Origin: Gordonia insulae
GTDB lineage: Bacteria; Actinomycetota; Actinomycetes; Mycobacteriales; Mycobacteriaceae
DNA: 64,000 nucleotides
Assembly (NCBI RefSeq): GCF_003855095.1
Contig: NZ_CP033972.1
Span: forward strand, 2,356,001 to 2,420,000
Reading direction: 5' to 3'
In this document: positions 48,742-56,670 of the stretch, piece by piece
How positions within the stretch are numbered: the stretch's first letter is position 1
Layout of the letters: each line of letters opens with the position of its first letter
Notes under the pieces: model-generated
Database searches by the model: none
What the model saw: only the letters and a program-made list of their open reading frames with translations
Told to the model about the DNA's origin: nothing
Program-made: the position numbers and the translations under genes

Positions 48742-50459
48742 TCGGCCGCACAGCCAAGGTTCGCGACCCCGAGGCACATTTCGACGTCATCGTCGTCGGG
48801 TCCGGATTCGGCGGCTCGGTGGCCGCACTCCGGCTGTCCGAGAAGGGATATCGCGTCGGTGTACTCGAGGCGGGCCGACGGTTCGCCGACGACGAACTGC
48901 CCGCGACCAGCTGGCGCCTACGGGACTACCTGTGGGCTCCGGCGCTGGGCTGCTTCGGTGTCCAGCGGATGCATCTGTTGCGTGATGTCCTGGTGATGGC
49001 GGGTGCCGGGGTCGGCGGCGGCTCCCTCAACTACGCCAACACGCTCTACCGCCCACCGTCGGCGTTCTTCGACGATCCGCACTGGGGATCGATCACCGAC
49101 TGGGCCGACGAACTCGCTCCCTACTACGACCAGGCGGAGCGGATGCTCGGCGCCACCACCTATCCGCATGTCACCCCGGCGGACGACGTGATGCGAGAGG
49201 TCGCCGCGGAGTTCGGCGTCGGCGACACCTTCGTGGCCACCCCGGTCGGGGTCTTCTTCGGCGAGCCCGGGGTGTCCGTGCCGGACCCGTTCTTCGGCGG
49301 GGCCGGTCCCGAGCGTACCGGGTGTACCGACTGCGGCGCCTGCATGACCGGGTGTCGGGTCGGCGCCAAGAACACGCTGGTGAAGAACTACCTGCATCTC
49401 GCCGAACAGGCCGGGGCACAGATCATCCCGATGACGTCTGTGCACGAGGTCCGGCCCGATCCCGGCGGCGGGTACACCGTCGGGGTGCATCGCACCGGAC
49501 GACGTCGCCGGACGCGCATGTACACCGCCGACGAGATCGTCCTGGCCGCCGGCACCTACGGCACCAACAAACTGCTGCTGTCGATGCAGCAGTCGGGCGC
49601 ACTCCCCCGCCTGTCCGACCGATTGGGCCGCGTTGTCCGGACGAACTCGGAGGCGGTGCTCGCCGCGACCGCACGCGACCGCACGGTCGACTACACCCAG
49701 GGTGTCGCCATCACCTCGTCGTTCCACCCGAACGACCACACCCACATCGAGCCCGTCCGATATGGCAAGGGCAGCAACCTGATCGGTCTGCTGCAGGCGG
49801 TCTTGGTGGACGGCGGGGGCCGCGTACCGCGCTGGATCAAGGCGGTGGTCGCGATGCTGACCCACCCGGCCGCGACGATGCGGTCGCTGTCGGTGCGCCA
49901 TTGGTCGGAGCGCACGATCATCGCCCTGGTCATGCAGACCGCCGACAACTCGATCGAACTCTTCGCGCGGCGCGGCCGGATCGGCCCGCGGCTGGCCAGT
50001 CGCGCCGGCGACGGCGATCCGCCGCCACGCTGGATTCCCGAGGGCCACCGGGCCGTTCGGTCGGTCGCCGAGCGCATCGACGGCGATGCGGGCGGATCCG
50101 TCGTCGACCTGCTGAACATCCCGATGACCGCACACTTCCTCGGCGGCTGCGCGATCGGGTCGGATGCACGCTCCGGTGTCGTCGACGCCTATCACCGCGT
50201 GTTCGGCCATCCAGGGCTGCACGTCGTCGACGGCGCGACGGTGTCTGCCAATCTCGGCGTCAACCCGTCGCTCACCATCACGGCGCAAGCCGAACGTGCG
50301 CTGGCGATGTGGCCCAACCGTGGCGACGTCGACCAGCGTCCCGAGGAGGGCACCGGTTACCTACCGGTCGACGCGATCCCACCGGCACACCCCGCGGTAC
50401 CCGCCGATGCGCCCGGTGCGCTGCGGCTGCCGATCACCCCGGTGCGACGACGCGCCTGA
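48738..50459 (+). CDS. choD: GMC-family oxidoreductase, ChoD-type cholesterol oxidase
   Basis: This 573-residue flavoprotein closely follows ChoD (Rv3409c) as I recall it: VIVVGSGFGGSVAALRLSEK for FAD, GAGVGGGSLNYANTLYRPP, TGCTDCGACMTGCRVGAKNT with four Cys, GVAITSSFHP, NSIELF and NIPMTAHFLGGCAIG, which has the His-Phe that lies at the flavin. It has no signal peptide and is likely cytosolic or membrane-associated. The four-Cys segment resembles an iron-sulfur or zinc site. ChoD has been annotated as a cholesterol oxidase although that activity is debated in mycobacteria. Confidence 0.88.
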   Translation: MIGRTAKVRDPEAHFDVIVVGSGFGGSVAALRLSEKGYRVGVLEAGRRFADDELPATSWRLRDYLWAPALGCFGVQRMHLLRDVLVMAGAGVGGGSLNYANTLYRPPSAFFDDPHWGSITDWADELAPYYDQAERMLGATTYPHVTPADDVMREVAAEFGVGDTFVATPVGVFFGEPGVSVPDPFFGGAGPERTGCTDCGACMTGCRVGAKNTLVKNYLHLAEQAGAQIIPMTSVHEVRPDPGGGYTVGVHRTGRRRRTRMYTADEIVLAAGTYGTNKLLLSMQQSGALPRLSDRLGRVVRTNSEAVLAATARDRTVDYTQGVAITSSFHPNDHTHIEPVRYGKGSNLIGLLQAVLVDGGGRVPRWIKAVVAMLTHPAATMRSLSVRHWSERTIIALVMQTADNSIELFARRGRIGPRLASRAGDGDPPPRWIPEGHRAVRSVAERIDGDAGGSVVDLLNIPMTAHFLGGCAIGSDARSGVVDAYHRVFGHPGLHVVDGATVSANLGVNPSLTITAQAERALAMWPNRGDVDQRPEEGTGYLPVDAIPPAHPAVPADAPGALRLPITPVRRRA

Positions 50460-50485
50460 CCGACGTCTTCTGCCGCGAGGCGCGG

Positions 50486-51298
50486 TCAGAAGTACTGCGC
50501 GCCACCGTCGATCGAGATGTGCTCGGCGGTGATGAACTTCGATTCGTCGGAGGCCAGGAAGGCGACAACGTTGGCGATCTCGTCGGCCTCGGCGACGAAC
50601 TGGTTGAGGAAGGTCATCCCCATCCCGGCGAGACGGGGATTGGCCGCATTGGTCTGCTCGATCCGGGAGACCATCTGTCCGGAACCCATCGGGGTCGCGA
50701 CGGCTCCGGGGTGGATGCTGTTGACCCGGATGTTGTGGTTGCCGAGCTCGGCGGCGAACGCGCGGGTCATGCCGACCAGCGCATGTTTGCTGGTGGTGTA
50801 GTGGACCATGAACGGCTGCAGCTTCTTGCCGGCCAGCGAACTCGTCGCGATGATCGATCCGCCGCCGCGCTCGATCAGGTGCGGCGCCGTCGCGGTCACG
50901 GTGTTCCACACACCGATCACGTTGATGTCGATCGTGTCGCGGAAGCTGGTCGGCGTCACCTCGTCCCAGGTCTCCGGGATGCAGATGCCGGCATTCGCGA
51001 CCACCACGTCGAGACCACCGAAGATCGACACGCCCTCGTCCACAGCGGCTCTCAGCGCATCGAGGTCGCGGACATCGCACTGCACGAGGTGGGCCTTGGC
51101 GCCCTGCTCCTCGATGAGCCGGCCGGTCTCCTCGACGTCGGCCGCGGTCGCCGAGTCATACGGGACGCCGGGCAGCGGGCCCGCGAGGTCCACGCCGATG
51201 ATCTGTGCGCCTTCGGCGGCCAGTCGGACAGCGTGCGCCCGGCCTTGGCCGCGGGCCAGACCGGTGATGAAGGCGACCTTGTTGTCGAGTCGTCCCAT
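50486..51298 (-). CDS. Mycofactocin-type SDR oxidoreductase
   Basis: This 270-residue short-chain dehydrogenase belongs to the branch that uses non-exchangeable NAD and passes electrons to mycofactocin. The cofactor motif reads TGLARGQGRAHAV, and after the acidic NAD-binding Asp comes the insertion GPLPGVPYDSATAADVEET that distinguishes this branch. Catalytic Ser, Tyr and Lys are in TSSLAGKK and YTTSKHA. The gene converges on choD. Alcohols such as carveol or steroid alcohols are typical substrates of relatives. No mycofactocin biosynthesis gene is in the window. Confidence 0.85.
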   Translation of the reverse strand: MGRLDNKVAFITGLARGQGRAHAVRLAAEGAQIIGVDLAGPLPGVPYDSATAADVEETGRLIEEQGAKAHLVQCDVRDLDALRAAVDEGVSIFGGLDVVVANAGICIPETWDEVTPTSFRDTIDINVIGVWNTVTATAPHLIERGGGSIIATSSLAGKKLQPFMVHYTTSKHALVGMTRAFAAELGNHNIRVNSIHPGAVATPMGSGQMVSRIEQTNAANPRLAGMGMTFLNQFVAEADEIANVVAFLASDESKFITAEHISIDGGAQYF

Positions 51299-51385
51299 GA
51301 TGGGGCTCCTTTCGGATGACGGTTTCTCGGGGTGGCGAGCCCTCGCGGGAACGAGGTCTCGGGTGAGCCGTTCCGGCTCCGGACG

Positions 51386-52003
51386 TCAGAGCGGGAGGCC
51401 CCGTTCGAGAAGATCGATGGCCTCGAGCAGGGTGGCGAGCAGATCGTCCCCGTCCAGGTCGTCGGACTCGGCGAAGTGGAACATCACACCGCCGGCCGCG
51501 GCGATGAACACACGCAGCCGCAGATCGTCGGACGATCGGCCGGTGTAGTCGGCAAAGAAGTCGGTCAGCTCGGAGATCGCCCGATCCGACTCGATCTGGT
51601 AGGCGGTGCGCAACGCGGGTTCGGCCTGGATGAGTCGCATCCGGTCGGCGTTGTCGACCCACTCGTCCGCCGCCCCGACCCGGAACAGGTCGGTGACCAG
51701 TCGGCGTAACAGGTCGAAATGCCCGAGTCCCGGCGGAATCGCGGCCAATGCCTCCTCCCGCGCTTGTTCGAGATCGTCGGCGAGGACCACCTGTTCCTTC
51801 GACGCGAAGTACCGGAAGAACGTCGTGTGCGAGACCTCGGCCTCGCGTGCGATCTGTTCGACGGTCGTCTGCGCATACCCCTGCTCGGCGAACAAGCGCA
51901 TCGCCGCGTCACGGATCGCCTTGCGGGTACGCATCTTGTTCTTCTCCCGCAGACCGATCCGACGCCCCGGGCCTGCGCCCGGGGTCGTCGTCGGTGTGGC
52001 CAT
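51386..52003 (-). CDS. TetR-family regulator of the MMPL operon
   Basis: A 205-residue repressor with helix-turn-helix near residues 45-70 (TTVEQIAREAEVSHTTFFRYFASKEQVV) and a C-terminal domain of the type seen in MftR-like TetR proteins. It starts 19 bases after the MMPL stop, in the same operon, and probably binds the symmetric site at 54309-54327 in the operon promoter. The ATG at 52003 is the domain start; codons upstream overlap the MMPL end. Confidence 0.85.
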   Translation of the reverse strand: MATPTTTPGAGPGRRIGLREKNKMRTRKAIRDAAMRLFAEQGYAQTTVEQIAREAEVSHTTFFRYFASKEQVVLADDLEQAREEALAAIPPGLGHFDLLRRLVTDLFRVGAADEWVDNADRMRLIQAEPALRTAYQIESDRAISELTDFFADYTGRSSDDLRLRVFIAAAGGVMFHFAESDDLDGDDLLATLLEAIDLLERGLPL

Positions 52004-52022
52004 GCTCGCCGTCCTCCTCGAT

Positions 52023-54263
52023 TCAGCTCGTCGAACCCACGGGCTCCCGCGGTGTCGACTCGTGGTCGGAGGCCGGCAGCCCGCGGTCGCGGACGGCGCC
52101 ACCCTCGATGTCGAAGTTCACCACGACCCGATCCAACCACTTCGGCAGACCCCACGCGCGATCTCCGAGCAAGGCGATAATCGCCGGAACCACCAGCATG
52201 CGGATGATGAAGGCGTCGAACAGGATCGCGACCGCGAGGGAGAACCCGAGCATCTTGGCTGTCGTGTCCGGCGACAGCATGAACGCGGCGAACACGCTGA
52301 TCATGATGATCGCCGCCGACGTCACCACCCGGGCGCCGTGCCGGTACCCGGCGACGATGGCGTCCTTCGCCGACATGCCGTGGATGTATTCCTCGCGCAT
52401 TCGTGTCACCAGGAACACCTGGTAGTCCATCGCGAGCCCGAACACCACGCCGATCAGGAAGATCGGCAGGAACGACAGGATCGGCTTGGGGTTGTCGATG
52501 AGGCCGAACGTCCCTTCCTGGAAGATCGCGACGGTCACGCCGAACGTCGCCAGGACCGAGAAGATGAACCCGACCGTGCCGATCAACGGCACCCAGATGG
52601 ACCGGAAGACCCCGATCATGATCAGGAACGCCAGCCCGACGACGACCACGAGGTACGGGATCAGCGCCTTGTCCAGCTTGGCCGAGAGATCCGACATGAT
52701 CGCGGTCTGCCCGCCGACGTGGAGCTGGGCCCCAGCGGCCTCCGCCGTGGAGGTGTAGGCGCGGATCTCCTCCATCAGGTCATGCGTGGCCCCATCGGAT
52801 GGTGCACTCGTGGGTGTCACCGAGATCAAGGCGGTGTCCGCCCCGACATTCGGTCGCGCCTGTCCGTTGCCGATCCACGTCAGTGTGGTGGTGTTCGCGA
52901 CGTCATCGAGGGTCTTGATGTGCGCGACGGTCCGCTCCGCGACGCCGCTGATGTCACCACCGTCGTCGTCGTGCAGCACCACGAGCAACGGACCGTTGAT
53001 GCCCTCACCGAAGCCGCGTTGCAGCAGCGATTGCGCAGGTGCCTCGTCGTCGCTGGTCAGCGACATCCCGAGTTCCAGCTTCGTCATCGGGATGGCGGCC
53101 ATGACCAGAACGGCCAGTCCGGCGATGATGAACGGCAACGGCCGCTTGACGACCGTCCGACCGACCTTGACGCCCAGGGTGTCCGCGGTGTCCGACTCCT
53201 CGGCGTGTTTGATCCACGGAATCCGCGGCAGGAAGGCGAAACGTCCGACCGCGCCGAGCAACGCCGGAATGAGGGTCAGCGCGGCGAGGACGGCGACGGC
53301 GACGGCCACCGCCGCACCCATGCCCATCTGGGTGATGAGCGGGATGCCGATCACCATCAGGGCCGCCACGGCGATGATGACCGTCAGACCGGCGAACACG
53401 ACCGCCGAACCAGCCGTTCCCACGGCACGTCCGATCGCATCCGCCGGACTACCACCCCGCCGTCGTTCGGTCCGGAAGCGCGAGACGATGAACAACGCGT
53501 AGTCGATCGAGACCGCGATGCCGAGCATGGTCACGATGCCGGTGGCCGTCTCGTTGATGCTGAGGAACTCCGCCGAGAGCGTGAGCAACATGATCGTGAG
53601 CATCACGCCGACCAGTCCGGTGACGAGCGGGATGAAGGCGGCCACGATCGCACCGAACGCGACGATCATCACCACGAACGCCACGGCGAAACCGATCAGC
53701 TCGGCCGTGCCGCCGGCCTCCATCACCTGCATCAGCGAACCGGTGGCCTCCACCTGGAGTCCGCCGGCGCGGTGATCGGCGAGCAACTCCGTCAGTTCCT
53801 CTTTCTGGTCGACGGTGAGGTCCATGATCTCGACGTTCTGGCGGATCTGGATCAGACCGACCTTCCCGTCGTCGCCGACCACCGAGGACGCGAGCGCCGG
53901 CTGCGCCCGAGCAACCGTCAGCGGGTTGACCACGGTTGCCGCGTCGGTCAGTTCGGGAAGTTTCTGCAGGTCGGAGACGAGTGCGTCGATCTGCGCCGAG
54001 TGCGCGGCCAGCCCGTCGTCGGCGGCCACCAGCACACTGGTCGACGCCTGCGACTGCTGCTTCATCACATCGGGGAAATACTCCTCGACCTGCGACGTCG
54101 CGGTTCCGGAATCGGTCCCGGGCAGACTGAAGTCCTTCGCGAACTTGGGGCTCAACGCGCCGACCAGGCCCGAAACCGTGAGAGCGGCCAGCAACCAGAC
54201 CGCGATCACCCACCACTTGTGCCGGAAGGAGAACCTCCCGACCCGAAACAAGAACGACGCCAT
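52023..54263 (-). CDS. MMPL-family RND transporter
   Basis: A 746-residue exporter with the MMPL layout: helix near residues 18-40, a loop with DFSLPGTDSGTATSQVEEYFP, six-helix bundle with GIAVSIDYALFIVSRFRTER, second loop, and a second bundle with GLAMDYQVFLVTRMREEYIHG. Both Asp-Tyr pairs for proton transfer are present. It is followed by its TetR regulator and led by a strong operator. Substrate unknown; drug or lipid export are the usual roles. Confidence 0.9.
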   Translation of the reverse strand: MASFLFRVGRFSFRHKWWVIAVWLLAALTVSGLVGALSPKFAKDFSLPGTDSGTATSQVEEYFPDVMKQQSQASTSVLVAADDGLAAHSAQIDALVSDLQKLPELTDAATVVNPLTVARAQPALASSVVGDDGKVGLIQIRQNVEIMDLTVDQKEELTELLADHRAGGLQVEATGSLMQVMEAGGTAELIGFAVAFVVMIVAFGAIVAAFIPLVTGLVGVMLTIMLLTLSAEFLSINETATGIVTMLGIAVSIDYALFIVSRFRTERRRGGSPADAIGRAVGTAGSAVVFAGLTVIIAVAALMVIGIPLITQMGMGAAVAVAVAVLAALTLIPALLGAVGRFAFLPRIPWIKHAEESDTADTLGVKVGRTVVKRPLPFIIAGLAVLVMAAIPMTKLELGMSLTSDDEAPAQSLLQRGFGEGINGPLLVVLHDDDGGDISGVAERTVAHIKTLDDVANTTTLTWIGNGQARPNVGADTALISVTPTSAPSDGATHDLMEEIRAYTSTAEAAGAQLHVGGQTAIMSDLSAKLDKALIPYLVVVVGLAFLIMIGVFRSIWVPLIGTVGFIFSVLATFGVTVAIFQEGTFGLIDNPKPILSFLPIFLIGVVFGLAMDYQVFLVTRMREEYIHGMSAKDAIVAGYRHGARVVTSAAIIMISVFAAFMLSPDTTAKMLGFSLAVAILFDAFIIRMLVVPAIIALLGDRAWGLPKWLDRVVVNFDIEGGAVRDRGLPASDHESTPREPVGSTS

Positions 54264-54308
54264 GGTCTTCCCTTCGAATCCGACGTGCGACGACGCGGTT
54301 CATCACAA

Positions 54309-54343
54309 AGTGTTAGTGACTACCACTTGTTACTGGATAACAA
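54309..54343. promoter_or_regulatory. Operators in the MMPL promoter
   Basis: A 19-base near-palindrome, AGTG-T-TAGT-G-ACTA-C-CACT (54309-54327), has eight of nine pairs in each half. A second repeat TTGTTA-N5-TAACAA (54327-54343) adjoins it. They lie 46-80 bases before the MMPL start, the place for TetR control. Confidence 0.65.
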
Positions 54344-54457
54344 AACATTCCGGCCTTCGCCACCACGAGGTGCGGTTTTGTGGCCGACCACTCCCCCGTC
54401 CGACCGAGCGACGTGGATCATCGAACACACGTTCGCATCGTCCGGTAGGCTGGGCCG

Positions 54458-55084
54458 ATGACCGCGGGCATACAGGGGTCGCTCTTCGATCAGCAGGAAG
54501 ACGAGACCCGCATCAGGTCTCTCGACGCGATCACACGCCGACCGCTCGCCGATGGCGCATGGGTCGATCTGCGGCCGGGGTGGATCTCCGGATCAGACCT
54601 GCTGTTCGATCGCCTTCGCGCGCAAGCCGCCTGGCGGGCCGAACGCCGCCGCATGTACGACCGTGTCGTCGATGTTCCGCGGCTCGTCGCGACCTATCTG
54701 GACGCCGGCACCTTCCCGGATCCGCTCCTGGTGCAGGCACGCGATGCCCTGACGCGCCACTACCGGCCGGAGCTGCCCGAGGGCTTCGCCACGGCGGGCC
54801 TCTGTCTCTACCGCGACGGCGCCGACAGCGTGGCGTGGCACGGCGACCGGATCGGCCGTGGTTCCGCCGAGGACACCATGGTCGCGATCCTGTCGCTGGG
54901 TTCGCCGCGCCCCCTCGCGTTGCGCCCGCGCGGCGGCGGCGCTGCGCTGAAGTTCGTCGTCGGCCCCGGCGATCTGCTGGTGATGGGCGGCAGTTGCCAG
55001 CGGACATGGGAGCATTCGGTCCCCAAGACCGTCGGCGTCGGCCCTCGGATCAGCGTCCAGTTCCGGCCGCCCGGGGTCTGGTAG
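54458..55084 (+). CDS. alkB: AlkB-type 2-oxoglutarate/Fe(II) dioxygenase
   Basis: This 208-residue enzyme repairs alkylated bases in DNA or RNA by oxidative demethylation. Iron ligands are visible as His128-x-Asp130 (WHGDRIGR) and His186 (TWEHSVPK), and the 2-oxoglutarate-binding arginines are Arg197 and Arg203 (PRISVQFR). FATAGLCLYRDGADSVAWH is the nucleotide-recognition region. It stands alone, divergent from the MMPL gene. The ATG at 54458 is well placed. Confidence 0.9.
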   Translation: MTAGIQGSLFDQQEDETRIRSLDAITRRPLADGAWVDLRPGWISGSDLLFDRLRAQAAWRAERRRMYDRVVDVPRLVATYLDAGTFPDPLLVQARDALTRHYRPELPEGFATAGLCLYRDGADSVAWHGDRIGRGSAEDTMVAILSLGSPRPLALRPRGGGAALKFVVGPGDLLVMGGSCQRTWEHSVPKTVGVGPRISVQFRPPGVW

Positions 55085-55187
55085 ACCGTTCCCGGCACTC
55101 CGGACATCGACACAACCCACGATCCCGGCGTCGTCGCGGTGATGGTTGAATCGGGGAGTTGCCCCGGGGTCGAGCCGAAAGAGAACC

Positions 55188-55712
55188 ATGATCCGAAAGT
55201 CCGCCGCCGCCACCATGCTGACCGCTGCCGCGATCGCCGCCGCCGCCGCACCTGCGGCCGCAGGTCCGCTCGACAGCCTGTTCGGGAGTTCCGGATCGGG
55301 GAGTTCGGATCTCCTCGACACGGGTAGCGCGGCGCTCGGATCGTCGGGAAACAAGCCGCAGCACTTCGGGAAACTGGGACGACCCGACGCACCCAACGGT
55401 GTGAAGTCCATCAACGTCTGGGTGTATGCACCCAAGGCGCAACCCATCTCCCCCGGTGTCTACCCAAGGAACTCACAGCTCGGGGTGCGGTGGAACTCGA
55501 CCATCGACTCCGGTCCGGTGATCGACGGCAATGAGTGCGCAATGCAGATCGCGTTGTCGGGACCCAAGATCCCGGCCAAGGCCAAGCTGACCAAAACCGC
55601 CGACTGCACCGCCGTGAAGTCCTTCTCGCTGCGGGCGCCCGGCTCCTACGCGATCACCGTCACCGACGGGATCTCCGGTGCGTCGAACTCCATCAAGTTC
55701 GACGTCCAGTAG
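55188..55712 (+). CDS. Small secreted protein of unknown function
   Basis: A 174-residue precursor beginning MIRKSAAATMLTAAAIAAAA, a signal peptide cleaved near AAAGPL, followed by a Gly/Ser-rich linker and a domain with VKSINVWVYAPKAQPISPGVYP, NECAMQIAL and KTADCTAVKSF, the two Cys probably paired. The folding pattern suggests a beta-sandwich. No family is recognised. GAAAGAG lies five bases before the ATG at 55188, chosen over an earlier frame start. Confidence 0.68.
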   Translation: MIRKSAAATMLTAAAIAAAAAPAAAGPLDSLFGSSGSGSSDLLDTGSAALGSSGNKPQHFGKLGRPDAPNGVKSINVWVYAPKAQPISPGVYPRNSQLGVRWNSTIDSGPVIDGNECAMQIALSGPKIPAKAKLTKTADCTAVKSFSLRAPGSYAITVTDGISGASNSIKFDVQ

Positions 55713-55733
55713 GTTCCGGGCTTCGGGCCGACG

Positions 55734-56609
55734 TCACACCCCGAACGTGATGTCGGTCAGCTTCTCCGACGCTGTCCACAGTCCGTCGCGGAACACCTTG
55801 TCGTCGGCGCGCTTGTTGTAGCCGGAGATCCCCGGGGCTCCGTGAGCGCCGAACATCTGGGTCGGACCGTAGAAGGTGCCGTTGGTCGCGTCGGGCGAGG
55901 TCGCCGCGTACAGCGTCGGCAGGGCGCCGGCGGCGGCCGACTGCGCGAACACCTTGTTCGCGACGTTCATGAACACGTCCTCGACCGTGCCGGACTTGCC
56001 CTGCAGTTCGGTCGCGGCATAGCCGGGATGGGCGATGAGCGACGACGTCGCCGAACTACTGGCGGCCAGCCGCTCGGCGAGTTCTTTGCCGAACATCAGA
56101 TTGGCCATCTTGGAGTCACCATAGGCGCGCCAGCGGCGATAGCGCCGCTTCTCCCAATTCAGGTCGCCGAGGTCGATCCGGCCGAACTGATGCATCGACG
56201 ACGACAACGTCACGACGCGATCGGTGATCTTCGGCAACACCAACGCGGTCAGTGCGAAGTGTCCCAAATGGTTTGTGCCCATTTGCATGTCGAATCCCTG
56301 CGTCGTGCGGCGCAGCGGGATGGCCATCACACCGGCGTTGTTGATGAGCACGTCGGCGCCGGTGAGGTCGTCGGCGAAGGCACGCACCGAGTCGAGGTCG
56401 GCGAGGTCCAACCGCGCGATCGTCGCGGACGATCCGATCTCCCGCGCCACCACCTCGGCCTTTTCCGTGTTCCGGCACGCGAGGACGACGTTCGCGCCGG
56501 CGGCCGCGAGCGCTTTCGCGGTCTCCGCGCCCAGACCGCTGTTGGCGCCCGTGATGACCACCGTTCGGCCCGATTGATCCGGGATGTCTGCTACCGACCA
56601 CTCACCCAT
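55734..56609 (-). CDS. SDR oxidoreductase of the retinol-dehydrogenase-like type
   Basis: A 291-residue short-chain dehydrogenase with TGANSGLGAETAKALAAAGA at the NADP site, CRNTEKA, DLADLDSVR, NNAGVMAIP, VTLSSSMHQFG and the active-site Tyr-Gly-Asp-Ser-Lys. A C-terminal HPGYAATELQG and FYGPTQMFGAHG are typical of the protochlorophyllide/retinol-dehydrogenase-like branch common in actinobacteria. AGGGGGC precedes the ATG at 56609. Substrate unknown. Confidence 0.85.
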   Translation of the reverse strand: MGEWSVADIPDQSGRTVVITGANSGLGAETAKALAAAGANVVLACRNTEKAEVVAREIGSSATIARLDLADLDSVRAFADDLTGADVLINNAGVMAIPLRRTTQGFDMQMGTNHLGHFALTALVLPKITDRVVTLSSSMHQFGRIDLGDLNWEKRRYRRWRAYGDSKMANLMFGKELAERLAASSSATSSLIAHPGYAATELQGKSGTVEDVFMNVANKVFAQSAAAGALPTLYAATSPDATNGTFYGPTQMFGAHGAPGISGYNKRADDKVFRDGLWTASEKLTDITFGV

Positions 56610-56670
56610 GCGCTCGCGCCCCCTGTTCATCGAATGATGTGACCCACGCTATTGACGGCACCCGGGGCCG

